From assembly GCF_000720725.1 (NCBI RefSeq), contig NZ_JOCQ01000018.1, forward strand, positions 44,406-108,405: a stretch of 64,000 bases of DNA, written 5' to 3'. Shown here piece after piece: positions 25,381 to 33,191 of the stretch. This DNA comes from Streptomyces rimosus subsp. rimosus (GTDB taxonomy: Bacteria > Actinomycetota > Actinomycetes > Streptomycetales > Streptomycetaceae). The notes below the pieces were generated by a model that worked only from the letters and a program-made list of their open reading frames with translations, did no database searches and was not told where the DNA came from. Both the position numbers and the translations under genes were made by a program. How positions within the stretch are numbered: position 1 is the first letter of the stretch; each line of letters begins with the position of its first letter.

Positions 25381-26139
25381 TCACACGTCTCTCGTCAGCG
25401 CCTCCAGGACGCGCCGGGTCTTGGTCTGCTGGGCGAGGTCCGGTTGCAGGTCCAGGTGGCGCAGCAAGGCGAGCAGCGATGCCCGGACCACCTCCGAGCC
25501 CTCCGGCTCCACCCGCTCGGATACCTCCAGCCAGTCGAGCGGCGGTCCGGTGCGCGGCGACAACGACCAGCGCTCCACGGTCAGTTCGTGGTGCCGGTGG
25601 CGGACGCCGCGCCAGCGTTCGGCGCGCACCGGCCCGTACACGGTCAGCTCCCGGAAGTCGACGGGCAGGTCCGCGCAGTCCGCCAGGAAGCGTTCCTGGG
25701 CGCGGGAGAAGGCGGTGTGCAGCGGCCGGTGCCCGTCGGTGACCGCGTCGATGTCGTGGCGGTCGCGGGTGCGGGTCAGCGAGGCCGAGAGCACCTGCCG
25801 CTCGCCCGACCAGTCGCTCTCCAGGCGGAGTTCGTCGTCGCCGTCCTGGTGGAAGTCCAGCCAGTGGCGGGGCACCCGGGCCCGGCGGCAGGGCCGGAGC
25901 TTGACCGTGGAGTCGCCCTCCTTGCCCTGGCGCGCCCGCAGGCGCAGGATCAACCCGGCCTCCAGCAGCGGGAGTTCGTCCGGCCGGCGGCGGGGGCCTT
26001 CGCAGAAGAAGACCTGGCACCAGACGCCCCCGTCGTCCGGTGCCAGAGCCTTGGCGGCCACCTCCGCCCGCGCGTCGGAGAACGTGACCTTGATCTCGAC
26101 CGAATCCAGTCGGTGACCGGGTTCTGCGGAGCCTGTCAT
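25381..26139 (-). CDS. unknown protein, possibly CYTH-like, heading the CHAT operon
   Basis: The 252-residue protein starts at ATG 26139 and ends 21 bases before the CHAT gene. The N-terminal strand SVEIKVTFSD and the later GLILRLRARQGKEGDSTVKL resemble the first strands of CYTH/triphosphate-tunnel enzymes, which bind triphosphorylated compounds. Only part of the ExExK motif is present (Ser in place of the first Glu), so an inactive or distant relative is possible and the assignment is tentative. Acidic and Arg-rich strands continue (HWLDFHQDGDDELRLESDW). No signal peptide is present. Confidence 0.6.
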   Translation of the reverse strand: MTGSAEPGHRLDSVEIKVTFSDARAEVAAKALAPDDGGVWCQVFFCEGPRRRPDELPLLEAGLILRLRARQGKEGDSTVKLRPCRRARVPRHWLDFHQDGDDELRLESDWSGERQVLSASLTRTRDRHDIDAVTDGHRPLHTAFSRAQERFLADCADLPVDFRELTVYGPVRAERWRGVRHRHHELTVERWSLSPRTGPPLDWLEVSERVEPEGSEVVRASLLALLRHLDLQPDLAQQTKTRRVLEALTRDV

Positions 26140-26335
26140 GACGTGCCCCCCGAGTTCGCCGTCCGCGCTCTCCGTCCGCGCGTGCTGCCACTCAACCCCC
26201 TCCGCCGGGCCCGCGCTTCGGGGACCTCCCCACATGTGCGAGAGCCCTTCAGGGGTACTGCCCGCGGGAGCATGATGGTCCCGGCGCCCGAGTACGCGGG
26301 CCGCACACGGCACCCGCCGGCGCCCGGGGGGCGAC

Positions 26336-29140
26336 ATGGACGGCAGGCAACGGACGACTTCCGGCTGGTCCCGGCCCGCCCGCCCGGCGGGGCCGGGCCT
26401 CGTGGGCCGCGGGCGCGAGCGCCGTCTGATCGACGATCTGCTGGCGGCGGGGGCGGACGGGGGCGCGGCGCTGCTGCTGTGGGGTGAACCCGGGGTGGGC
26501 AAGACCGCGCTGCTGGAGTACGCGGCCGAGCAGGCCGGGGACGCCGCGCTGTGGGCACGCGGCATCGAGTCGGAGACGGTTCTGCCGTTCGCGGCCCTCG
26601 CCGACCTGTTGCTCCCGTTTGGTACGGAATTCAGGGAACTCCCCGGGGTGCAGCGCGCGGCGCTGGAGTCGTGCCTGGCCCTGTCGGGCGAGCCGCTGGC
26701 CAATCCGTACGCGGCCTGCATGGGCGCGCTGAACGTGCTGGCCGCGCTCGGCGAGAAGCGGCCGGTGGCGGTGCTCGTCGACGATCTCCAGTGGGTGGAT
26801 CCGTCCTCGCAGCGGGTGCTGCTGTTCATCGCGCGGCGGGTGGCGGGCGAGCGGGTCGCCCTCGCGTTCACCTCGCGTGAGGACCACGGCGAGCCGGGCG
26901 TGCCGCACAGCCTGCCGTCCGTCGAGGTCACCGGGCTGTCGCGGAGCGAGTGCGGGCAACTGCTGCGGCAGCACGGCATCGAGGCCGCGCCGGCGGTGGA
27001 GACGGACCTGGTGAAGATCAGCGGCGGCAACCCCCTCGCCCTCCTGGAGGCCGCCCACTCCCTGACCCCCGAACAGCGGCGCGGCGAGCAGCCGATGCAC
27101 AACCCGCCGTCGCTCGGCCGGCACCTGGAGCGGGCCTGGTCGGCCCGCATCCGCGCGCTGCCGGAGGCCACCCGGCAGGCGCTGACCGTGCTCGCCGCGC
27201 ACCGGTCGACGGAGCTGACCGGGCTGTGCGAGGCCCTGGCGGTGCTCGGCCTGTCGCTGGAGGCGCTGTGCGCGGCCGAGGAGGACGGGCTCGTGACGGC
27301 GACCGGTGACGGGCTCGGGCTGGACTTCCGTCACCCCGTACTGCGTCCGCTGGTCCTCGGGCGGGCGCCGCTGGCGCACCGGCTCGCCGCGTTCGGCGCC
27401 CTCGCGGAGGTCACCAGCGGCCCGCTGCACGCCTGGTACCGGGCCTCCGCCGCCACCGGCCCGGACGAGCGGGCCGCCGCCGCCCTGAGCGAGGCGGCGG
27501 AGGAGGCCCGCCGACGCAGCGCGTTCGAGGAGTCCGCGCTCGCCTGGCGGCGCGCCGCGGAACTCACCGGGGACCGGGCGGCCCGTGCGGACCTGCTGCA
27601 CCGGGCCGCGTCCGACGCCTTCCTCGGCGGTTCGGCGTCCAGCTCGCAGTGGTGCGAGGAAGCCCTGCGCACGACCGCGGAGCCCGCCGTGCGCGCCGAC
27701 ATCGAACTGCTGCTGGGCCGTATCCACACCTGGAACGGCGAGCCGGCCCGCGCCTACGAACTCCTCGTCGAGGCCGCGCGGAACATCCGCCGCACCGATC
27801 CCGTACGGGCGTGTGTGCTGCTCGCCGAGGCGGTGGTGCCCGCCAGCATGGACGGCCGGGTGGCCTCGGCGGTGCGTACGGCCGAGGACTCGTTCCGGCT
27901 GGCCTCGGAGTCGGGCCCGGACCGCTGGCTGAGCATGGCCCTGCTCGGGTCGGCGCTGACGCTCGCCGGGGAGACCGACCGGGGCAGGGAGATGCTGGGC
28001 GCTGCCGACGGCCACTGCACGGGTGATCCGGTACGCAACCAGCAGTTGTACGCGCTGGCCGGGCAGGCGTGGAACTGGGTCGAGGAGCGGGACCGCAGCC
28101 GTCGGCTGTTCAACGCTGCCGTGGAATCGGCCCGCCGGCACAGCGCGCCCGGCGTGCTGCCGTTCACCCTGGCCGTACGCAGCGAGCTGGAGGCCCGCGT
28201 CGGCCACTGGACCGCCGGGTACGGCGACGCCACCGAGGCGCTGCGCTGGGCGGAGGAGCTGGGCCAGAACTCCTGCGTCGGCTACAGCCTGGCCTGCCTC
28301 GCGCGGCTGGACGCGCTGCGCGGCGACCGGGTGCGGTGCGAGGAGCAGGTGAGCCGCGCGCGGCGGGAGATCGGCGGGTACGGCATCGGCTGCCTGGAGG
28401 CGCACCTGACCGCCGCGGTGGGCCTGGCGGCGCTCGCGCACGGCGACCACTGCGCCGCGGCCGACCAGCTGGAGCAGAGCTTCGCGCTGGTCACCGCGCA
28501 GGGGGTGGGCAATCCGCTGGTGGTGCCGTGCGCTGCCGATCTCGCGGAGGCGCAGTTACGGGCGGGCAACGCCGCGCGCGCCGCGGAGGTCACGGACTGG
28601 CTGGAGGAGCGCGCGCGGGCCACCGGGCTGGCCGCTCCGGAGGCGGCCGCGGCGCGCTGCCGGGGCCTGCTGGCCGAGTCGTACGAGGCGGCGCGGGCCG
28701 CGTTCGCCGCCGCGCTCACGGCGCACCAGCGCGTCCGGGACCCGTTCGAGCAGGCCCGTACGCTGCTGTGCGAAGCGGAACTGCTGCGCCGCTACCGCCA
28801 CCCCGCCGCCGCCCGCGCTCCGCTCACTTCGGCGCTGGCGCGCTTCGAGAGCCTGGGCGCCGTACCGTGGGCGCGCCGGACCGCCGGCGAACTGGCCGCC
28901 ACGGGTGCTCCGTTGGCGGCTCCGGCCACGCGCGACGGCGTCCTGCGCCAGCTGACGCCGCAGGAGTTCCAGGTGGCGCGCGCGGTGGCGCGCGGCTTGA
29001 ACAACACCGAGGCGGCCGTCTCCCTGTTCGTCTCCCGCAAGACGGTCGAGGCCCACCTCACCCGCGTCTACCGCAAGCTGGGCGTCCGCTCGCGGACCGA
29101 GCTGGCGCGGCTGATGGCGTCGGCGGAGCCGGCCGACTGA
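26336..29140 (+). CDS. large LuxR (LAL) family transcriptional regulator
   Basis: The 934-residue protein starts at ATG 26336 behind a G-rich stretch. The N-terminal NTPase has Walker A GEPGVGKT (residues 50-57) and Walker B VAVLVDDLQWVDP. A long helical TPR-like region follows. The C-terminus is a LuxR helix-turn-helix (LTPQEFQVARAVARGLNNTE, then VSRKTVEAHLTRVYRKLGVR). LAL regulators are often pathway activators, and this one is divergent from the CHAT operon, so it could control that or the type VII genes downstream. Codon 741 (28556-28558) is TTA, which would make translation depend on the developmental bldA tRNA. Confidence 0.9.
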   Translation: MDGRQRTTSGWSRPARPAGPGLVGRGRERRLIDDLLAAGADGGAALLLWGEPGVGKTALLEYAAEQAGDAALWARGIESETVLPFAALADLLLPFGTEFRELPGVQRAALESCLALSGEPLANPYAACMGALNVLAALGEKRPVAVLVDDLQWVDPSSQRVLLFIARRVAGERVALAFTSREDHGEPGVPHSLPSVEVTGLSRSECGQLLRQHGIEAAPAVETDLVKISGGNPLALLEAAHSLTPEQRRGEQPMHNPPSLGRHLERAWSARIRALPEATRQALTVLAAHRSTELTGLCEALAVLGLSLEALCAAEEDGLVTATGDGLGLDFRHPVLRPLVLGRAPLAHRLAAFGALAEVTSGPLHAWYRASAATGPDERAAAALSEAAEEARRRSAFEESALAWRRAAELTGDRAARADLLHRAASDAFLGGSASSSQWCEEALRTTAEPAVRADIELLLGRIHTWNGEPARAYELLVEAARNIRRTDPVRACVLLAEAVVPASMDGRVASAVRTAEDSFRLASESGPDRWLSMALLGSALTLAGETDRGREMLGAADGHCTGDPVRNQQLYALAGQAWNWVEERDRSRRLFNAAVESARRHSAPGVLPFTLAVRSELEARVGHWTAGYGDATEALRWAEELGQNSCVGYSLACLARLDALRGDRVRCEEQVSRARREIGGYGIGCLEAHLTAAVGLAALAHGDHCAAADQLEQSFALVTAQGVGNPLVVPCAADLAEAQLRAGNAARAAEVTDWLEERARATGLAAPEAAAARCRGLLAESYEAARAAFAAALTAHQRVRDPFEQARTLLCEAELLRRYRHPAAARAPLTSALARFESLGAVPWARRTAGELAATGAPLAAPATRDGVLRQLTPQEFQVARAVARGLNNTEAAVSLFVSRKTVEAHLTRVYRKLGVRSRTELARLMASAEPAD

Positions 29141-29277
29141 CGCCGGCAGGGAGCACCGGCGGCCACTCCCACATCCCCCGAAAAGGGGGTCAACACCCCC
29201 GCTGACCAGGGTCCGGATTGACGTACGCCCGCGGCTCGTGTGTCATGCGTTGGCAAAGAAATGGCAACGGGGGTCTC

Positions 29278-29589
29278 ATGAGTCAGGGCACCAACGTCGA
29301 GAGCGACGCGCTGCGCGCCTACGCGCGCGCCGCCGAGAGCGCGGCCGACCGGATCGCGAAGATCCGCAGCCGTACGGCCGCGCTCGATCTGTCGGACGGC
29401 ACCTTCGGGCAGCTGCCGGAGGCCAACAGCCTGCGCGCCGACTACATCGAGCAGAAGGACCAGTCGGGTACGGATCTGGAGGACAGCGCGGAGATGCTGC
29501 GCTCCATCGCCGAGGCGGTGCGCGGGTCCGCGGACAGCTATGACGCCAACGAGGACGAGACGGCGCGCGGCTTCGGGGGCGGCGCCTGA
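29278..29589 (+). CDS. EspC/WXG100-like type VII secretion substrate
   Basis: This 103-residue protein starts at ATG 29278; GTG and ATG codons upstream lack ribosome binding sites. It is helical and polar (DALRAYARAAESAADRIAKI and SAEMLRSIAEAVRGSADSY), as in ESX helical hairpins. After the second helix comes the secretion signal YxxxE as YDANE. It overlaps the next gene by TGATG. Such small partners are co-secreted with larger WXG/LXG proteins. No core ESX machinery (EccB-EccE) is in the window. A small hairpin at 29175-29189 may end the upstream LAL transcript. Confidence 0.7.
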   Translation: MSQGTNVESDALRAYARAAESAADRIAKIRSRTAALDLSDGTFGQLPEANSLRADYIEQKDQSGTDLEDSAEMLRSIAEAVRGSADSYDANEDETARGFGGGA

Positions 29590-30545
29590 TGGGCGTCGGG
29601 CAGGCGGCGGGCAGCGCGCTCGACCGCGTCAACTACGTGCTGGACTGGAGCAACCCCCTCGCCGCCACCCTGGACGAGGTCATCAAGGGCATCCTCAAGC
29701 AGTGCGGTGCCGACGACTGGTTCGACTGGGTCACCGGCGACAGCGAGCTGCTGGAGAAGACCGCCCAGGAGTGGCGGGATTCGGCCCGTGACCTGCGGGA
29801 CGTCGTGGCGGACCTGGTCGCCGAGCGCAAGTCGGTCGAGCGGGTGTGGGAGAGCGAGGCCGCCCGGGGCTTCAGCACGACCATGACCGACTTCGAGCAG
29901 GCGCTGCTCGGCGAGGCCGACGACATGGACACCGTCGCCGAGCTGCTGGAGATGGCGGCGGCGGCCTGCATCATCGCCGAGCAGGCGATGACCGACCTGC
30001 TGGTGGAGATCGTCGAGGCGCTGATGGTCACCGCCGCGACCACGGCGATCCTGTCCGTGCTCACGGCGGGAGCCGCGGCGGCGATCGGCCCGCTGGCGGG
30101 TGCGGCGAACGTGGCGTACCGGGCGGCCAAGGCGACCCGCATCGCGGCGAAACTGGCCGACAAGCTCGCCGACATCGCCCGGCAGACCCGGGCCCTGGCC
30201 AAACTCTCCCGGCTGCGCCGCTACCTGCGCGGACTGGACCGGGCGAAGATCAAGGAGTGGAAGGGCGCGCGGAAGCGGATCGCCGGAAATCTCCTGCGCG
30301 GCGAGCGGCCCGAGATGTCCGACCTGGCCCAGTACGTGGCGTGGAAGCAGGGCAAGAAGGTGGCCAAGGGCGTGCTCGGCGTCGACATCGGCGGCGCCGT
30401 GACGGGCTCCGTCACGGAGAACGGGCCCGGGCTCGCGGAAGAGGCGTACGAGTACGGCAGGCGCCCGCCGTCGCAGAGCTTCGACGAGCGCCTGGAGCAC
30501 AGTCCCGACCAGGCGAAGAAGTCCGTCCGGGAGGCGTTCGGATGA
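29589..30545 (+). CDS. type VII secretion-associated protein with WXG-like N-terminus
   Basis: The 318-residue protein has a long helical N-terminal domain with VERVWESEAARGF, a WXG/PPE-like turn. A strongly hydrophobic stretch follows (residues about 115-180, ALMVTAATTAILSVLTAGAA and neighbours). The C-terminal third is basic (YLRGLDRAKIKEWKGARKRI). The architecture resembles ESX substrates that insert into or cross membranes. I see no known toxin domain at the C-terminus. It is the middle gene of a tight three-gene operon (TGATG before, ATGA after). Confidence 0.65.
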   Translation: MGVGQAAGSALDRVNYVLDWSNPLAATLDEVIKGILKQCGADDWFDWVTGDSELLEKTAQEWRDSARDLRDVVADLVAERKSVERVWESEAARGFSTTMTDFEQALLGEADDMDTVAELLEMAAAACIIAEQAMTDLLVEIVEALMVTAATTAILSVLTAGAAAAIGPLAGAANVAYRAAKATRIAAKLADKLADIARQTRALAKLSRLRRYLRGLDRAKIKEWKGARKRIAGNLLRGERPEMSDLAQYVAWKQGKKVAKGVLGVDIGGAVTGSVTENGPGLAEEAYEYGRRPPSQSFDERLEHSPDQAKKSVREAFG

Positions 30546-31216
30546 GGATCGGCGAGGCGCTCTGGTCCGGGCTCAAGGCGTGGGTGACGCCGCCCGACCG
30601 GCATGCGCTGCTGCGCGAGGCCAAGGCGCGGGCGGCGGCGCTGCTGCCGCCCGGCGAGAGCGTGGTGGACGGGCACGGCGTCGAGCCGGGCGAGCGGGTG
30701 CCGCAGCCGCCGAAGCCGTACCGGGTGGACGCCTTCGGCAAACGGCCGGCGACCCGTGACCGGCTGTTGAACGGCGCGGAGCGCGTCGAGCTGACGCTGG
30801 ACCGGCTCAATCCCTTCAACGCGGCCATGGACGCCTGGGACCGGCGGGGCGAGGACCGCAGCGCGCAGTGGTGCGGCGGCTGGGAGAGCGCCGCCGGGCG
30901 GCTGGCGGCGGCGCTGCGCCCGCGTACGGAGGAGAAGTACCTGTCGGTGCTGCTGCTCACCGGGGGCGCCCTGTATGTGATGCGCGTACAGCTCGCTTCG
31001 GACGGCAAGAAGGTGGCGGGCTCCGCCGAGCCCGCGTACGCCGTCGCCCGCCAGGACATCACCTGGCTGCGGGACCGCAAGGACGTCCGGCACGGCACGC
31101 ACGAGATCGGCTTCGCCGACGGTTCGTGGGTGACGGTGGTCTTCCCCCTCGGCGGCTGGGGCACCCTCGTGGAGGCGTTCCCGCACCGGCTGTGCCACAC
31201 CGACCCGCGCCCCTGA
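30542..31216 (+). CDS. unknown protein of the type VII cassette
   Basis: The 224-residue soluble protein is coupled to the preceding gene by ATGA. Features are an N-terminal helix with Trp (RIGEALWSGLKAWVTPP), RDRLLNGAERVELTLDRLNP, and a beta-rich second half (YLSVLLLTGGALYVMRVQLA, then EIGFADGSWVTVVFPLGGWG). The second half looks like a PH-like or similar small beta domain. Its position after the WXG-like gene fits a chaperone or immunity role, which is inference from context only. Confidence 0.6.
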   Translation: MRIGEALWSGLKAWVTPPDRHALLREAKARAAALLPPGESVVDGHGVEPGERVPQPPKPYRVDAFGKRPATRDRLLNGAERVELTLDRLNPFNAAMDAWDRRGEDRSAQWCGGWESAAGRLAAALRPRTEEKYLSVLLLTGGALYVMRVQLASDGKKVAGSAEPAYAVARQDITWLRDRKDVRHGTHEIGFADGSWVTVVFPLGGWGTLVEAFPHRLCHTDPRP

Positions 31217-31390
31217 GACGCGGGCGCGTGTCCCGTATCACAACGTCCCGGGAGCCCCCCTCTGATGGGGGAGGTCACCGGCGTATGGGTTAGGTTCGCA
31301 AGTCGAGGCGCCATCCGGGTCACCGGTGGCCGTTCGCCACTGCCTGCTCCCGGCGCCCCGGTAACGGTCCTCTACCCGGGAGATGAAGCC

Positions 31391-32305
31391 ATGCAACAAC
31401 CGGAGGACTCGCCGTCGGCAGACCAGGTGCCGGACGTGGCGGGCGTACCGCCGGGTGCGGACGGCGCCCGGGACGACGGCCCGCAGGACGACCGGCAGGC
31501 GGAGCTGGACCGGCTCCGCCGCGAGGTACGCGACCTGCGGGGCAAGCTGGTCGCGCATCCGCTGGTCTCCCAGGCGCAGGGCATGCTCCAGGAGCGCTAC
31601 CGGCTGCCGGACGCGCAGAGCGCGTTCGACCTGCTGAAGCACTGTTCACAACAGCACAACATGAAGCTGCGCTCGCTGGCGTCCGCCGTGGTGTCCGTGC
31701 CCCGGCCCGACGACGAGCGGGGCCTGTGGTTCCCCCGCCGCTCCGGCCGGACCCCGCCGGCGCTGCGGTTCCTGCCCGGCCACCGGCCGGACAAGGTCAA
31801 CCGCAGCACGGTCCTGAAGCAGGTGCTGCACCAGGCGCTGACCATCACCGACGCGTCGATGGGCGACCTGCAGACGATGGAGCCCGCGGTCGGACTGCGC
31901 ATGGAGCAGCATCACGGGCTCACCGAGGAGTTCCTGAACTTCTTCGCCCTGGTCGAGGAGGGCACGTCCTGTTTCCTCGCCGCCCGGCGCCAGGTCCGCG
32001 TCGCCTCCGACGTCGCCACCGACCCGGAAGTCAGCGAACCGGCCCGCGAGATGATCCTGTCGATAGGCAGCCGCACCGCCCACAGCATGCCCATGCTCTC
32101 CGCCGCGGGCCGCACCGTCGGCGTGTACTCCCTCCACCTCCCCCGGGCGAAGCAGGAACTCACCCGGGCCCAGGCCACCGCCGTGGACGGAATGGCCGTA
32201 CAGGCCGGCCGCTGGCTCGACTGGCACCAGCGCACGATCCTGCTGAACGCCCTGGAGGACCTGCACCGGCAGGGCACGAGACTGCGGGCGCGTCCGGCGG
32301 ACTAA
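31391..32305 (+). CDS. ANTAR-GAF regulator
   Basis: I choose ATG 31391, with GGGAG ten bases upstream. An ATG at 31265 extends the frame by 42 poor residues. After an acidic N-terminus the 304-residue protein has a short coiled coil (ELDRLRREVRDLRGKL) and an ANTAR RNA-binding domain (VSQAQGMLQERYRLPDAQSA, then SLASAVV). A GAF-like sensor follows (about residues 150-290, LTITDASMGDLQTMEP, SIGSRTAHSMPM). The usual order is GAF first, so this one is reversed. ANTAR proteins act by antitermination on two-hexaloop RNAs. Its TAA lies at the very edge of the degraded transposon arm. Confidence 0.8.
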   Translation: MQQPEDSPSADQVPDVAGVPPGADGARDDGPQDDRQAELDRLRREVRDLRGKLVAHPLVSQAQGMLQERYRLPDAQSAFDLLKHCSQQHNMKLRSLASAVVSVPRPDDERGLWFPRRSGRTPPALRFLPGHRPDKVNRSTVLKQVLHQALTITDASMGDLQTMEPAVGLRMEQHHGLTEEFLNFFALVEEGTSCFLAARRQVRVASDVATDPEVSEPAREMILSIGSRTAHSMPMLSAAGRTVGVYSLHLPRAKQELTRAQATAVDGMAVQAGRWLDWHQRTILLNALEDLHRQGTRLRARPAD

Positions 32306-32838
32306 GCGGCTTTCCGGAAGTTCTGTCGGTGACCGGCCGGGAACCCGGGACTGGTCCAGGGGCCGCGGTGGTCAGGAGCCGGCCCGGTGCGCGAGTGCGG
32401 AAGAAGGTGTGGACCTGTCGTCGGCGGCCCGGCCAGGAGACCACTGTGTCGGCGAGGCAGGCCTTGAGCGCGGCCAGATCCGCTCGGCGGGTTGTCGTGC
32501 GGGCTGTAGCGGGCGCCGTGGCACGGGTGCAGGCCGGGACCGATACAGCGTGCGACGGCTCAGGCGCGGTCGTCCAGGTACCGGTGCAGCCGCGGCACCG
32601 TCCACGGTCCGGACCGCATCAGCAGCGCGGTGATGCGCACCGTGGCCGGGGCGCACTCCACCAGCGCGGCGACCTGCGAGGGCGACAGGCCCTGCAGCGA
32701 CAGGGAGCATCATCATCGCTCGCACCGCCGATCGCCATCGTCCCCGCAGCAGGCCGCGTAACCGTTCGCACCCGGTGACGGACGCATCGGCGAACACCGT
32801 GGGCGGGCACACTGACCACAACCCCGCCGGGCGGGCGG
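32302..32838. mobile_element. left arm: degraded transposase element, inverted relative to 35091-35345
   Basis: Sequence at 32302-32395 and 32676-32838 matches the reverse complement of 35091-35345 almost base for base. The stretch 32396-32680 (285 bp) is present only here. On the minus strand it encodes a broken transposase N-terminus (LRGLLRGRWRSAVRAMM, then SLQGLSPSQVAALVECAPAT), a helix-turn-helix start like IS630-type transposases, with a frameshift and stops. The extra 285 bp lie between two GCGAG copies (32391-32395 and 32676-32680). No intact open frame remains. Confidence 0.7.
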
Positions 32839-32858
32839 TAGGCCGAACCTATCCGTGG

Positions 32859-33191
32859 TCACCCGGTGTAGGGCGGGAAGAAGTGAAGCCGCACGGCCAG
32901 CGCCAGGAGCATGACCAGAGGCGGTACGTACCACCAAGGTCGCAGCCTCCGCAGTTTTACGAAAGGGAGGGTGAGGGCCAGGCAGACGACGGCCCAGCCG
33001 ATCCCGAGGTTGCTGATGAACGCGAATTTCGAAGCCGCGTCGAATTCGACGGCGTCGTCACCGCGGGGCATGAGCTGGACCAGAGTGACGAAGGCCAGCG
33101 GAACCTCGGTCACAACGAGCAGGCATGCTCCCAACCACGTGCCGGCGCGCGGCGCGCCGTGGGCGCTTCCGGGGCGGGTGGGTGTCGTCAC
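32859..33191 (-). CDS. small membrane protein of the type VII island
   Basis: The 110-residue protein starts at GTG 33191, overlapping the upstream stop (GTGA). It has three hydrophobic helices (GACLLVVTEVPLAFVTLVQL, FISNLGIGWAVVCLALTLPF, WYVPPLVMLLALAVRLHFF). As the last gene after a putative secreted cell-wall hydrolase, it could be an immunity or accessory membrane protein. That is inferred from position only. No family was recognised. Confidence 0.65.
   Translation of the reverse strand: MTTPTRPGSAHGAPRAGTWLGACLLVVTEVPLAFVTLVQLMPRGDDAVEFDAASKFAFISNLGIGWAVVCLALTLPFVKLRRLRPWWYVPPLVMLLALAVRLHFFPPYTG

Noticed and set aside
24058..26487. An 809-codon plus-strand frame opposite the CHAT operon
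   Set aside because: It is an antisense shadow lacking a ribosome binding site and domains.
29160..29195. The short C5/G5 hairpin at 29175-29189 considered as a strong terminator
   Set aside because: Its 5-bp stem is too weak to call separately; it is mentioned with the following gene.
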